Of a DNA stretch of 64,000 bases, positions 1 through 11,015 are shown piece by piece. The translations under genes and the position numbers were made by a program. Source of the DNA: Tretioscincus oriximinensis (lineage: Eukaryota; Chordata; Lepidosauria; Squamata; Gymnophthalmidae); assembly GCA_022410635.1 (NCBI GenBank), contig JAJVDF010000342.1, positions 180,909 through 244,908 of the forward strand. The letters are read 5' to 3'. The first letter of the stretch is position 1. Every line of letters starts with the position of its first letter. The notes under the pieces are model-generated. The model saw only the letters and a list, made by a program, of their open reading frames with translations. It did no database searches and was not told the DNA's origin.

Positions 1-444
1 TGTTAGTTCACTTTTAGCTATCAGGAAAAACAATATGTGCCTATCTCTTACACTGACTTGCTATTAATTCTGTACCACATTCTAACAATGCAGTAGAATT
101 AATTAGTTTTTACACTATCTGGATGAAAGTTAGCCCACGTGATCACATACCAGGACATTTCTGTAATCATAAAACTAGAAGTGAGAGATGAACGGGAAAT
201 TGCAGTAGATAACGTTTAAATTGTACAGCCTGAGACAAAAATAATAAATCCAGTTAAAGGGTTGAGAAGAGCAAAATTGGTCCTCTACTGATTCTGAAGT
301 CAGGAATTTTCATTCCTTGGCTTGAGAACTGACTCTGAAGCTTTCATGAACTTCAGGATCTGTGTAAGGATTAATCCACAACTCACAGGGATCAACTCTT
401 GCTTGATCCAGATCCAATGACCCAGATTTACACAGATTCTGTAA
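1..444. other. intergenic, nothing recognised
   Basis: AT-rich noncoding sequence. The small ORFs on the minus strand around 300-536 have no recognisable domain and partly overlap the palindromic element that follows. I see no RNA gene, promoter or clear repeat here. Confidence 0.5.
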
Positions 445-613
445 GGCACCGTCCCTACTGAGCCTTCTTCTTGGATATATCTCAGAATAGGAATGTGCCA
501 TCTACATGCTAGTGTAGGCCGAATGGGGCCTGCCACAGCCTATACTGGCATGTGGATGACCAAGCTCTGTACCAAGATATAACCCAGAATAAGGCTCAAT
601 GGGGACAGGGCCT
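445..613. mobile_element. palindromic MITE, TTATTCTGGGATAT family (copy 1)
   Basis: The two ends are inverted versions of each other: the left reads roughly GTCCCTACTGAGCCTT and the right reads AAGGCTCAATGGGGAC. The inner arms carry GGATATATCTCAGAATAGG and ATATAACCCAGAATAAGG. The same arrangement recurs near 15537-15651 and 21222-21699, with fragments near 23065 and in the 55 kb array. No coding capacity is visible, so it is read as a non-autonomous DNA transposon. The superfamily is not assigned because no target duplication could be fixed. Confidence 0.6.
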
Positions 614-1155
614 AAGTGTAGAAAGTCCCTAGTACCTCGTAAATTAAACTAATCATTCCTTCCTTTCTGGCTCAAGAATAAGACCAGAAATTGAAAGGCT
701 TTCATCCAGGATAATTTCCCCCTTTTCCCTGTGTAGTCTTCATCTTCACTTCATCCTCCCCACAACCCCCCAATTCTATCTGGAATTAAGACAATCTAGG
801 ACTGAATCATGAGGCTCATAATAACGATCCTTCTGATGCCTGCTTCTATGGCTTTCTCAACATGCTGGGGTAATCTTACCCTTGAACTGATCATAACTGA
901 GATATGTAAGATGTCACTCTTTCTTAAAGAAATCTCATGTCACATTAGTTTTAAACATTATACTTTATGAAGGCTAGAAGCTGATGCAGAAAGTGGTAGC
1001 ACAGCACAAACATTGCCATCTAGTTTCCTTGCTATCGTGACACCTGTGAATGTCATGCTTGAACAGAACAATATAATTATGGACACAGTCAATTGTCCTC
1101 TGCAGTCATAGAAGACTTCACAGAAAGATTGAGCTAGTTTCATCCAAACGAGAAT
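614..1155. other. intergenic, nothing recognised
   Basis: AT-rich noncoding DNA with pyrimidine-rich stretches near 710-770. No ORF or repeat that I can assign. Confidence 0.45.
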
Positions 1156-1345
1156 CATAAGAACATAAGAGGAGCCCTACTGAATTGGCTCTAGAGCCCA
1201 TCTAGTCCAGCATTTTATATCACATAGTGGTCCACCAATTGCACCTGGGCACTCTCAAGCAGAAGAAGCAAAACCTTCACTTGTTGTAGATTCTCTTCAG
1301 GAATACCTCCTGTTGCTCCATTCCAGAAGCAATATCAATATCATT
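1156..1345 (-). mobile_element. CR1-type LINE 3' end, antisense fragment
   Basis: Starts with CATAAGAACATAAGAGGAGC, the reverse complement of the CTTATGTTCTTATG tail of amniote CR1/L3-like elements. It continues with the antisense of a diagnostic 3' UTR: CATCTAGTCCAGCATTTTAT, then a CACCTGGGCA motif. Only about 190 bp remains, with no ORF. The closest relative in the window is the longer copy at 10032-10745. Confidence 0.85.
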
Positions 1346-1799
1346 TGTTTCATCATCATTCAATTTCAGAGAATTGTCTCTGGGATACATTTCCACCCAC
1401 TGCTTAGAGAGACAACTACCTACCTTTTACACTCTCCCAGGAAGAAGCACTCTTCCTCCTAACCCGGGAGCAGAAAGTACAAAGGCTATATTCAGCCTTT
1501 CTGCCCTCCTCAGACTGTGGTTGGCTGAAAATATGTCTATTACAGGTAAAACACAGAAAGGTTAGATTATAACATTTGCATTTTCTGCAGAAACCTTTCC
1601 ACTGCACAGGAATGACTGTAGATTACTTAAACATAATCTCCAAAAGTGCTTTTGGAAAGCTTGAAAAATAGTGAAACAACTATCAATGCAAATGCTCTAC
1701 TCCTGCTAACTGCTTAGACTGCTCCCCAGAAAAGAGTCCAAAGGCTCTTAGGCTGCTTCCTCAGTGCAAGGTTTGCATCTATATGTCTTTTAAAATGGG
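1346..1799. other. intergenic, nothing recognised
   Basis: No gene or assignable repeat. Short ORFs on both strands near 1374-1607 overlap one another and look like chance frames. Confidence 0.45.
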
Positions 1800-2115
1800 T
1801 TCATCATCCATCCCCACGTACCTTAAAGCTTCCACACTGGTTTGACACATTGCATAGCAACCTCGTCACATGACGAGCCCCGTAAGGCACTGCTGTGCTT
1901 GCCTTACTACAATTCCCAGCATTCTCTGCATCCATTCCTACAATTCTCAAGCATTCTCTGCGAACTTTTATATGTCACCCAGAAGTCTTGCGGGCTTTGC
2001 AAAGTTAACATTGCTGAACATCCCCACAAAGCTTTCTTTTGGATTTAACAAACTGCCCGCAGCGCACACAAAGTGTGTGGCTAGAAATTCTGTAACGGGC
2101 CTTTTTAGTTGAAGG
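1800..2115 (+). repeat. dispersed family A, copy 1
   Basis: About 315 bp shared with 4000-4325 and 13185-13450 on the same strand, and partly inverted at 20560-20700. Shared landmarks in order: TACCTTAAAGCTTCCACA, TTGCATAGCAAC, CATGACGAGCCCC, a TACAATTCCCAGCATTCTCT core, GAAGTCTTGCGGG and a closing CCTTTTTAGT. The copies differ by many substitutions and indels, so the family is old. I do not recognise it. With no poly-A tail, RT fragment or tRNA boxes it is more likely a DNA-transposon derivative than a SINE, but this is inference. Confidence 0.6.
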
Positions 2116-3999
2116 TGATATTTCTACCAATTTGGTAGAAATTGTGCATGAGGATGTGGCCATATTTTCAAACAGGAACTGTCATCATTGCAGTGATGCA
2201 ATTGCTAGGTGCCAACAAAGAGAATATGTTAGTTTTTTCCCTAATATATAGCCATCGATCACGGTGTGACCTAGAAGTATTGATCAAACAGCTTTTACGC
2301 CATCCTGACAATTTATGGGCAATTCCATGTTTAAATGCAAAGAGGTAGATGCATTATACTGTGAAAGTTGGTTGAGTGTACAACAGTCAGGCAATAGATG
2401 AGAAAATCCCACTTCCTCTTTCTCTCCTGTACTAACTAAACTGCAGACATTTGATAGCAGGCTGAGACTACAGCATGTGGTAAAAGGTTAAAACCCTTGC
2501 TCTCTACCCTAGGACCCAAAAGACACTTGTGCTCAAGGAAGAAACAATGTTAACGTACTGAGGTCACTTGTAGTTTAGTCCTCACTGTAGCCAGAGATTG
2601 AATAAATGCAGACAAATTGATTCCATTGATATTAAAGCTTTGATAGTCTACAGCCCCTGTGGCCTTGGAGTGTGAATTGAACATAATGTCAGGCTCTATT
2701 ATAAAATTCAGTTTTCTATTATTACTCTTGTTCCTGGCCTTGTTTGAACCTAAAATTTAAGTTTGCAACAGCAGATAGAAGCACTTTCTACAAATTATCC
2801 TGGTACAAAGACTGTGAACCATTTTATTTATCTAGCACGGGGGGAGTAGCTGTCATTTAAGACTTCATAGCCTCAAGGGTGGCTACTTTAACATTCAAAA
2901 TGCTGCATGCAGCTGAAGGAAGACGATCTCTTGAAGGAAATAAGCCTTTCTCAGTAAAATTTGCTTTAGCTCTAGGCACACAATTGCCTTGAGAGATAAA
3001 TAACATTCAGCTTTGAGGCATAATGAAAGACATCTTTTGAAAAACAACTTGTAAGGACCTGTTACAAAAAGTGAGTGGACAATAGTAACACATAATTTTT
3101 TTAGAATCTTCTCCTCCCTACATTTCTTGTTCCACTATTGAGGTCATAAATAATCATAAAAAATCTTTTTCCACCCAGTTCCTTTGGTCCTAAAACTGAA
3201 GTTATTTGAGCAGCCTATTTGAAAATTGCTTTGTGCATGTTGGTTTATGTCTTATAATTCTCATGTTCTTTTGCTTCTCGATATTTTTTGACACTCCCTC
3301 CCCCCCCCCCTCTTTTAAGGCCTTTTAACACTTATTTTACTGATCTGGTCCAACAAAGTCAGTTAAGTTTGTAAATAGTTACAACAAAACTTGACCATAT
3401 TTGATCAGTTGTTTCATGACAACCATCTTGTTCACCCTAATGACAGCATGATCTTTGAAGAAGACACCTTCCATGTCCTTTAGTGGCTAAAAACTAGCAT
3501 TCCTAAATATGGAGCCCCAGAAAGTCTCCTTGCTAAACCGGCCCAAAGGAAGTGTGGAAACCTTTACATCCCGCTTAGGCTGCTGTATTCATGAAGAAGG
3601 TAATGGTAGATCTTTATGAAATGTTATACTGCTGTTTTGGAGGAGACAGACACTTTTTGCCACCTAGAATGGGCTAGCGGAAAATGTGGCCTTCCTTAAA
3701 GCAGTTCAACAGGTAAGAGGCACTCAAACTGCTTGAAGAGTAAATTCAGAACTCATTGCTAAGCATCTTTATATATCATCCAGAATGCAGAAGTCTCTGG
3801 CCACATTCCTATTGTACTGTCCTTTAGATGTATTGGGAATAACGACATTTAGAGATCTTCATGTACACAAATACAATGGTTTATTGCACACTAATAAGGA
3901 ACACCGTTAGTTAACAAAATTCAGGTGTCTCTGACAAACAGTATTTTTTAAAGCAGCATACATGACACCCATGACACGATTCGCCTCGCTATTTATTTA
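2116..3999. other. intergenic, nothing recognised except a C run
   Basis: AT-rich noncoding sequence. A run of cytosines near 3300-3310 sits inside a pyrimidine stretch. No ORF above about 70 codons, and no repeat that I can name. Confidence 0.45.
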
Positions 4000-4325
4000 A
4001 AAACCATATTACCTTAAGCTTTCACATTGCTCAAAACATTCCTTAGCAACGTCATTGCATGGTGAGCCCCATAAACATTGCTGTGTTTGCCTAACTACAA
4101 TCCACAGCCTCCTCTGTGAGTTTGCCTAAAATGCCCAATCATTCTCTCTAACCAAGAGCCAATGAACTTTTAATCTTGTTCCGAAGTCTCATGAGATTTG
4201 CTGAATTTGCATTACTGATTGTGTCCCCTGAAGCTGTCATTCATATTTTACAATATACCCACTGCTGAATTGAACAAACCCTGGTGGCTATTTATTCCAT
4301 GACAACAGACCTTTTCAGTGAGTGG
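4000..4325 (+). repeat. dispersed family A, copy 2
   Basis: Collinear with copies at 1800-2115 and 13185-13450: TACCTTAAGCTTTCACA, CCTTAGCAACG, GGTGAGCCCCATAAACATTGC, CTAACTACAATCCACAGCC, AACCAAGAGCC and CCTTTTCAGTGA appear in the same order. More diverged in the first half than copy 3. No coding capacity. Confidence 0.6.
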
Positions 4326-4449
4326 ATCATTGTATAGTGCGATTTAAAGTGCTATTTTTAAAACCCAGTTTTCAGTTGTGAAATGTGCTGTTGCAGCAAT
4401 GCAATGGTAAATCTGTCAGTTGATGTACTGCTGCAAGGTAATGTACATC

Positions 4450-4540
4450 CACATTCTTCACACTTTTTGTACACTAGGATGGCATAGTTGCTGCCTGGTT
4501 TACATTCATGCCATCCTAGAGTAAGGAAAGAGTGAAGAAG
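4450..4540. repeat. short imperfect hairpin
   Basis: CACTAGGATGGCATAG near 4471-4486 is answered by ATGCCATCCTAGAG near 4508-4521, and an outer CTTCACACTTTT is answered by AAAGAGTGAAG. Together they form a hairpin of about 85-90 bp. It may be a small palindromic DNA transposon. No second copy was noticed. Confidence 0.5.
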
Positions 4541-5835
4541 AAGCATATAGTTTTTTTTTTAAATGGAGGAAAACGTTTTTTATAGTACTTTCCAATGCAC
4601 CGAGATATACTATGCACTATCATGTTGGCTGGTGCAGCACGCATATGCAGTCACTGAAAGTGTGACCACACATGTGCTAGTGGTAGCAGTGTTGCACAAA
4701 ATGAGATTTGCATTGGCATAATCCCCAAATTAGCAGCATGAAATGCTGGAGAAAAGTAAGGGTGTATTCCTCATACATCTGTCCCAGTCTTGTGGACAAC
4801 AAAACAATCACCACATAATAATTTGATTATGTGATTATCATTTGCAGTGCAAGGAAGGTATTCATGTGGATGGACCTTTAATATTACATATTAAAATTGC
4901 CTGGGTGAAGTTGTAGAGTCCCACCTTGTCTTAGAACTGAAGGCAGGAGTATGAGAAGGGCCTAAGGAATATTTGAGATTTTAAAATTGCTAATTATGAA
5001 CACAGTCTGCGGGCTCCTTTTCCTCAGGAAGCAAAATATGCTGTATGACAATATTTCAATAGTATGGTATTTCTGCTTTGCTTTCAGATTACTAGTTGAA
5101 TATAGCAAGTAAAAGGTGCTGTATTTGTGGTTTTGAACTATGAAAAGTTGTAGGCTGTACCTGTATATGCCACACAATACTAGCATGGCTATGACACTTT
5201 CAAACTGTGTAGTATCTGAATTTGTGCAGTTTCCTTGTCCTTCTCTGCTGCAGTTTCCTTCAAGGCCTTCTCTGATTTCAGTCTCATGTGCCAGGGAACA
5301 ATGGATGAAAATTAATTTAAAAAAATGGAAGAAGACAAAAAGAGAAAGAGTTTTTCAATAAGTTTAAGAAGAAATTACACTCCTTTCATTAGCCTGTGTT
5401 ATGTTTGATGGTGCTAATTCTATTGATGTGTCTATACTACTTTTCAATGTTCCCCCCTGCTTGCATATGCTTTATCCTTTGTTTAAAGGCTTTACATACG
5501 CCTACTGTCTTTGCCTACATCGGAAAGCTCTTTGCTCAAGGACAAGGAAGCTGCTTAATCAATAGATGAAAATTACAAGTGTAATTCTCAGAGTTCTAAC
5601 TCAATATAAAGAAGAAATTCAGCTCACGTGAAATAATCAATGAATCACATTTTATTTTCACAAACTTTCGTTGGGGCCTGATTCATCAGTGAGAGTTCCT
5701 GTAGTTTTAAAGACGTGATATATTTTCCAGAAACAATAAACTCTTCAAATGACTTGATTTTTGCTCTGGTATTCTATATTTTTCAGGTTTTTTTAACAGC
5801 AGACATCCTTATTATATTCTGAAAAATAATTTGGA
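4541..5835. other. intergenic, nothing recognised
   Basis: AT-rich noncoding sequence. Overlapping small ORFs near 4962-5361 on opposite strands show no domain and are taken as chance frames. Confidence 0.45.
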
Positions 5836-5840
5836 CTATG

Positions 5841-6425
5841 GGTGCGTTCACACAACAAGCTAAAAACTGGAATAAAATTATATTCCGGAATAAACAATGG
5901 CATGTCTTGTTCACACGTATACTTGAATTCTCGTGACACACAGCCGGCTCTGCTGCATTGCTTCAGCTGTGCCCTCCTTCAAGCCAGCACAACACAGCCA
6001 GTCGGAGGGCTGGCTGGAAGGAGGACACAGACAAAGCCGACTGTGTGTCAAGAGAAGCCTTTTCCTGTCCAGCCATCCCTCTGTCTGCTTTTGGAGGGTT
6101 CCTGCCAGGAGATCGGGTCTGAGAAAGGAAGGGGAACATGGACAGACGGGTCAATCTTCCCACCTCCTCCTCAGCAGCCCCCCAAAGCAGGAAACCTCCA
6201 AAAGCACACGGAGAGCTAGCCCCATCAATACGGAGACTAGGCTGGACAGGAAAAAGCAAACAGCTGCGTTCTGCCAATCTCCCCACCTCCTCCTCAGCAG
6301 CCCTCCAAAGTGGGAACCCTCAAAAGCAGACGGAGGTCTGCTGGCCCCATCCATATGGAGCCTAGTCAGAACGTTGCCGTCTGCTTTTTCCTGTCCAGCC
6401 TAGGCTCCGTGTGGATGGGGCCAGC
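5841..6425. mobile_element. non-autonomous DNA transposon, family C (copy 1)
   Basis: Begins with a GGTGCGTTCACACAAC-type terminus and shares several hundred bp with 24791-25420: TATATTCCGGAATA, CACACGTATAC, TTCTCGTGACA, CAGCCGGCTCTGC and a GC-rich centre with CCACCTCCTCCTCAGCAGCC. Copy 2 keeps the opposite end, GTGTGAACGCATCC, which is the inverted form of this left end, so the element has TIRs. Here the central block is duplicated in tandem with a period near 123 bp (caat starts at 6152 and 6275), and 6330-6420 folds back on itself. The ORFs in this GC-rich block are not protein-like. Confidence 0.65.
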
Positions 6426-6720
6426 CAGCCCTCTGGACTCTCTGGAATCAGCTCCCTCCTGAGATTTGTACCACCCCTACACTTCTTGCCTTTCGGAAAT
6501 CCCTTAAAACCTATCTTTGCTGGCAAGTTTGGAATTAAATGATCAGGATGCTGAATTTGGAAGTATCTGTGTATGGGATGGATGACATTTGGGTTATTTT
6601 AGTATTAAGGGTTTTTTAACTTGGATTCAGGATATTTTGCTATTGTTTCATATATGTTGTAAGCCGCTCTAGGTCTCCGGAGAGGGGCGGCATGTAAGTC
6701 CAAATAATTAATTAATTAAG
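6426..6720 (+). mobile_element. LINE 3' end (L2/BovB-like tail)
   Basis: Contains CTTTCGGAAATCCCTTAAAA and ends in GTAAGCCGCTCTAGGTCTC, then GGGGCGGCATGTAAGTCC and an AATTAATTAATT tail. That arrangement, a conserved TAAGCCGC...GGCGGCATRTAA motif followed by an A/T-rich short tandem tail, is typical of 3' ends of squamate L2/BovB LINEs and their SINEs. No ORF remains. Confidence 0.65.
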
Positions 6721-6971
6721 AAGAATAAGAAGAATAAGAATAATAGAAACTGGGAAAATAGATTGGATTTTCTTATTTACGACCTTTTTTTTTGTAAAGT
6801 GTGACACATTCAAGGATGACTATAACAAAGAATCATTGGATGAATAACGAGTGGTTAGGAAAGTAGAGGTTCACAGGCTTAATCTCAGAATCTTCTACTA
6901 CTGTTTTTTCCACTTCCTTAATTAATAATGTCAGTGGCAATGATAAACACCTTTGCCTCCCCATATGATCA

Positions 6972-7530
6972 CCATAGAATCATAGAGTTGGGAGGGAACT
7001 CTGGGATCATTGGATCCACTCCTGCTTACTGCAAGATTCTCTACACACTATCACTATTAGTTGTCTAGTCTCTGAAGACTTTCAGTGACAGGGAATTCAC
7101 CATCTCCTTTGCAATCTATTTCACTGGTTGATCACCCTTGACTGTCAGAAAAGGGTTTTTTCATGTCTAATCTATATCTACTTCCTTGTAGTTCCATCCC
7201 TTGATTCTAGTCCTTCCACATGCAAAGAGAACAAAACAGATCTCTCTGCTCTATGACAGCTCTCCAAATATATGTAGATTGCTATAATGTTTCCTCTCAG
7301 TCTTCACTTTTGCAAACTAATGGATTGCAAACCTCATGCTTTCCAGATCACTCACCATCTTTATAACTCTGAACTTGCTCCGGTTTATCAATGGCCTTTT
7401 TAAAGTTGGGGTGTCCAGAACTGATCACAATACACTAAGTCTGATTTGACCAAGGTAGAGTGTAGAAGAATAATTACTTTGCGTGACCTAGATTCTATGC
7501 TCTTCTTAATATGTATATTTAGTCCCCTTA
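6972..7530 (-). mobile_element. CR1 LINE 3' end, antisense
   Basis: Starts with ATAGAATCATAGAGTTGGGA, the reverse complement of the classic CR1 3' terminus with TTCTATGATT repeats. It continues through GTCCTTCCACATGC, CTCTCAGTCTTCACTTTTGC, GAACTTGCTC and GTGTCCAGAACTGATCACAA. The same blocks recur at 14844-15260 and 52991-53471. It is the 3' UTR and last part of ORF2, with the frame lost. Confidence 0.88.
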
Positions 7531-8393
7531 GATTATGATCGTATTAGCATAATGAGTTTACCGACTTTTTTATTATATGAAAACTGGACTCATATACTGT
7601 ACAATACCATCTTTGACCAGCTTCAGTCTGATTTCTCTGATTTTAGTCTCTATGTCTTTTCTGCTAATACTTGTATCTGTTTGCTGTTTTTGTTAAGCTC
7701 TCTCTTTCTCAGAGGTCCTGATAAAATCTTAAACAATTTTGCTGTCATTCCCCTTTCCACTTGAAGCCACTTCACTTTCATTTTTTTTATTGCTGTTTTC
7801 AGTCTTTAAATTATAAGAACAATCCTTACTATTCAATATTGTTCTTACTGAAATTATTTCTGATCAATTATTGTGCCCTAATATTGGTTCAATTGCTAAT
7901 GGCATGCCTCATTAAACATACAAGTTCCCCGGTTAATTCCCATCTTTGCTACCTAGAACTTTTTCTTTCCAGTTGAATTTAATATTCAGATTTTTAACAT
8001 TTCCCTCATCTCAGATCCTAATTTATACTATGTATACATTAAAAATTATTTTACATTTATCAAAGTCTGGAGGTTACACCTTATTATCCTATCTAGTCCA
8101 ACATCCTGATCTGCTCTTTTTATCCAGAACAAATTGTCAACATTTGGGTGTCAAATTCATGACACTGATGAGTACACTTTCCAGTACAAATGCCGTACCA
8201 GTGTTGAGAGTCTGTTGTGGAACAAAGCCATATAGTGCATTAACATGTAGTCCGAATCTAAGTGGATTGTGGTCATGTCTACAAGGGGCATGGACAAGAA
8301 CAAGGTTTTTGAGTACATATTGCTGCTCACATTGGTGTTTTACCATTCAACTATTAAATGTAGGTGCACATAAAAGCACATACAAAATTAATA
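7531..8393. other. AT-rich intergenic stretch
   Basis: Continues from the CR1 without a clear boundary. The largest open frame (7946-8425, plus) runs into the mariner-like hairpin and has no recognisable domain; its cysteine-rich stretch looks incidental. Possibly decayed LINE sequence. Confidence 0.35.
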
Positions 8394-8507
8394 TACTGCT
8401 CAGAACAATTAAGGGAACACTTTAACATACACTGCTCAGAACAATTAAGGGAACACTTTAACATACACTGTTATGTTAAAGTGTTCCCTTAATTGTTTTG
8501 AGCAGTA
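8394..8507. mobile_element. mariner-like MITE remnant with duplicated arm
   Basis: The left arm has two direct 36-bp units (8396-8431 and 8432-8467), each reading CTGCTCAGAACAATTAAGGG and on through AACACTTTAACAT. An inverted unit follows at 8472-8505. The whole is bounded by TA at each end (TACTGCTC...GAGCAGTA). The TACTGCTCA...AAGGGAACACTT terminus is characteristic of a widespread Tc1/mariner-type element. The internal region is gone, leaving TIR against TIR. Confidence 0.75.
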
Positions 8508-10031
8508 TGGTACTGAACTAATAAGATAGAGAAAGGACCTATTACCCTAAATTTTTGAGAACAGAAATGCTATTACTTTTCTTTCCTTTTTATTTCCCTT
8601 GTCTTTTAAGTTCAAAAAACACATTAAAATAACACATGTACATGCTGCTAATTATTATTAGAGAGAATAATAATTTATGGTTTATTATAAATCCAAATTT
8701 TTTAATTCCCACTTCCAGAAGCAGAAAAGCAAAAATTCAAAATAGGTAATGTGAGGGAGCAGAAAAGAGGACTGTCATTAGTTTTGGACACTAATTCTTT
8801 TTGTACCAAGCAGTAGCCAGAAAATAGGATGTCGAACTTTACACAGTGTGAAAAGAAAGATTGTAAATATTTTATAAAGGGATTCACAGAGATTTTAAAT
8901 AATAAAATTAAGTCACAGATAAACAGTACAAAACTCTTTTATTTCCTTCACCTGAAAAGAACGTTTACACAAAATATTTATAAATCTCAAATAAGGAACT
9001 AAAGAAAACAAGGTGCAGGTTTTCTATTATTAACCAGAAATGCTAAGAAGGCTTATCATGGCCATCATTAGCTTGAATTAAAAGCCTGCAAACATTTCTG
9101 TTTATTTATTTCCAGTGAATATAAGCAAATGTAGCATTATTCTTACCCACCTGTGAAAATATTGAAGAAAACTAATATATTTGAGAACGAGGGTATCAGG
9201 ATTATCTACAGAATCTCTGAATCATTGGTGTTACTTTATGTTTGCGCCATCTGATCCTGCTGAGTGAATGCAGTAATATCCTGTCACTTCTGTAATCAAA
9301 TTGAATTCTAAATAACTTAAGCCCATAAAACCTTGTGTTACACTGACAGCATGAAAAATAACCACAGCAATGTTTATTTCAGCATTTTCAGAAATGTCAG
9401 TTAAGTGGCACATACTGAAGAAACTCGCAGTGTGTATTTAATAGACACTGTGGCAATTTCCTCACAGTCCTCCCTACTGTGGTCAGTATTCCACATTATC
9501 CAGATAAACAGCTCCCTTTATAGATGGTAGTATCTGCCAAGTTCAACAATCCCAGGAGATCATGCTCTGTCTCTATGATGCTGGCAGCCTGCCCACTTCC
9601 TGGAAAGAAAATGACAGGAGGGAGTACAATTTAAGGAGATTTCTTTAAAGCATTGTATTCCTCAAGGTGAACTGGTCAAGTCATCTGCTGGTGCAGTCTA
9701 AGAAGTGAACAAAACCACAAACCATTTTGCCAGGCTCCCAGAAATGCCCCTCTTGAATGGTTTGTTTTCAGTATATGATTGTGATCTCCACCTCCTGCAA
9801 ATTCAGAGGCTGAGAAAAGTTTGTTTTCAAGCTCAGCAGATAGGGTGTAACGAGGTGGCCCTGGGACAAGAACTCGATACATGTTCACTGTTCCAGAATT
9901 GGCCCATGTCAAGCACTCAGAGCCAAAACTGTTCTCCACAACATGCACCAAAACTATTTTTATATCACCCACCTGGAAATATTGTAACATTTACACAAAA
10001 TGGAAGCTAGCTATGCGCTCTCTTGTGTCTT
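8508..10031. other. intergenic, nothing recognised
   Basis: AT-rich noncoding sequence. Opposite-strand ORFs of about 100 codons at 9676-10010 overlap each other and show no domain; no initiation or splice context favours either. Confidence 0.4.
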
Positions 10032-10745
10032 CATAAGAACATAAGAAGAGCCATACTGGATCAGGCCATAGCCCATCAAGTCCAGCATTCTGTGTCACAC
10101 AGAGGCCCACCAGATGCACCTGGGCAATCCGAACAGAGGGAAGCAAAATATGCTCCTGTTCATGACTCCATGCAAATAGTATTTCAGGAGTCCTGCCTGT
10201 TGCTCCATCCCGGAGGCAACATCCAGACATCCATTCTATACCCTTAGTGTCCATAAACCTGTCTAGTCCTGTCTTGAAACTACCACTACCTCTTCAGGAA
10301 GTAAATTCCAAAGGCTGATGACCCTCTGTCTGTCCTCACTTTTCTGCCCCACAGTTTTAAGGACTGCCCCTGGTCCTAGTGTTGTGTCTATTCACCTTGT
10401 CTATCCCATGCATGATTTTGTACACTTCAATCAGATCACCTCTCAGACCTCGCCTTTCAAGGCTGAAGGGGCCCAGACGTTGCAGCCGGACTTTGTAAAG
10501 GAGGTGCTCCAGACCCTTGATCATTTTTGTTGCCCTTTTCTGCATTTTCTCCAGTTCCAAAATGTCCCTCTTGAGATGCGGTGACCAGAATTGAACACAG
10601 TATTCCAAATGTGGCCTCATCACAGATTTATAAAGAGGCAAAACTACATTTGCTGACTTGTTTTCGATTCCTTTCCTAATTTCCATATTTCATGTGCTGC
10701 TTTGGTATGGCATTTTGAAAGAGTTATTTGCACCTGTTACCATCA
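10032..10745 (-). mobile_element. CR1 LINE 3' portion, antisense
   Basis: The best-preserved CR1 here. The plus strand begins with the antisense tail AAGAACATAAGAAGAGCC. The 3' UTR block follows, then the C-terminal part of ORF2 (see the pseudogene entry at 10357-10686). The 5' truncation near 10745 is what incomplete target-primed reverse transcription normally leaves. Confidence 0.92.
10357..10686 (-). pseudogene. CR1 ORF2 C-terminal fragment (reverse transcriptase tail)
   Basis: The minus-strand translation of 109 residues carries the hallmark C-terminal CR1 ORF2 sequence. RPHLEYCVQFWSP lies near residues 28-40, LEKMQKRATKMI near 45-57, and LERRGLRGDLIEVYKIMHG near 76-94. In intact elements this region follows the RT palm and thumb, in a protein that also has an N-terminal endonuclease. 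Catalytic motifs are absent because the copy is 5'-truncated, and the normal C terminus is degraded. It encodes no functional product. Confidence 0.9.
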
Positions 10746-10889
10746 CAACACGATAACTCAGCTGCATATTCATTTTTCTCAAAATATTCATCTTTCCTCC
10801 TGTCAAAGCTCCCATGATGCTTTTTCCATTTCATTCTATCTGCTTTTGCTACAAATCTCCACTTTGGTAACTACATAAAGAAAGAAGTC

Positions 10890-11015
10890 AAGGTAAGAAC
10901 ATAAGAGAAGCTTACCTGGATCAGATTACAAAGCCAATCTAGTCCAACCTCCTGTTTCATGCAGTAACCACCATTTGCTTCTGGGTGTTCTTAGACAAGC
11001 CTAAAACTCCACCTG
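10890..11015 (-). mobile_element. CR1 3' UTR fragment, antisense
   Basis: GTAAGAACATAAGAGAAGC followed by CTGGATCAGATTACAAAGCC and CTAGTCCAACCTCCTG is the same antisense CR1 3' end as at 10032, reduced to about 125 bp. Confidence 0.8.

Noticed and set aside
5842..6403. Several overlapping ORFs up to 156 codons
   Set aside because: They follow the GC-rich, partly duplicated core of a DNA transposon, on both strands, without domain.
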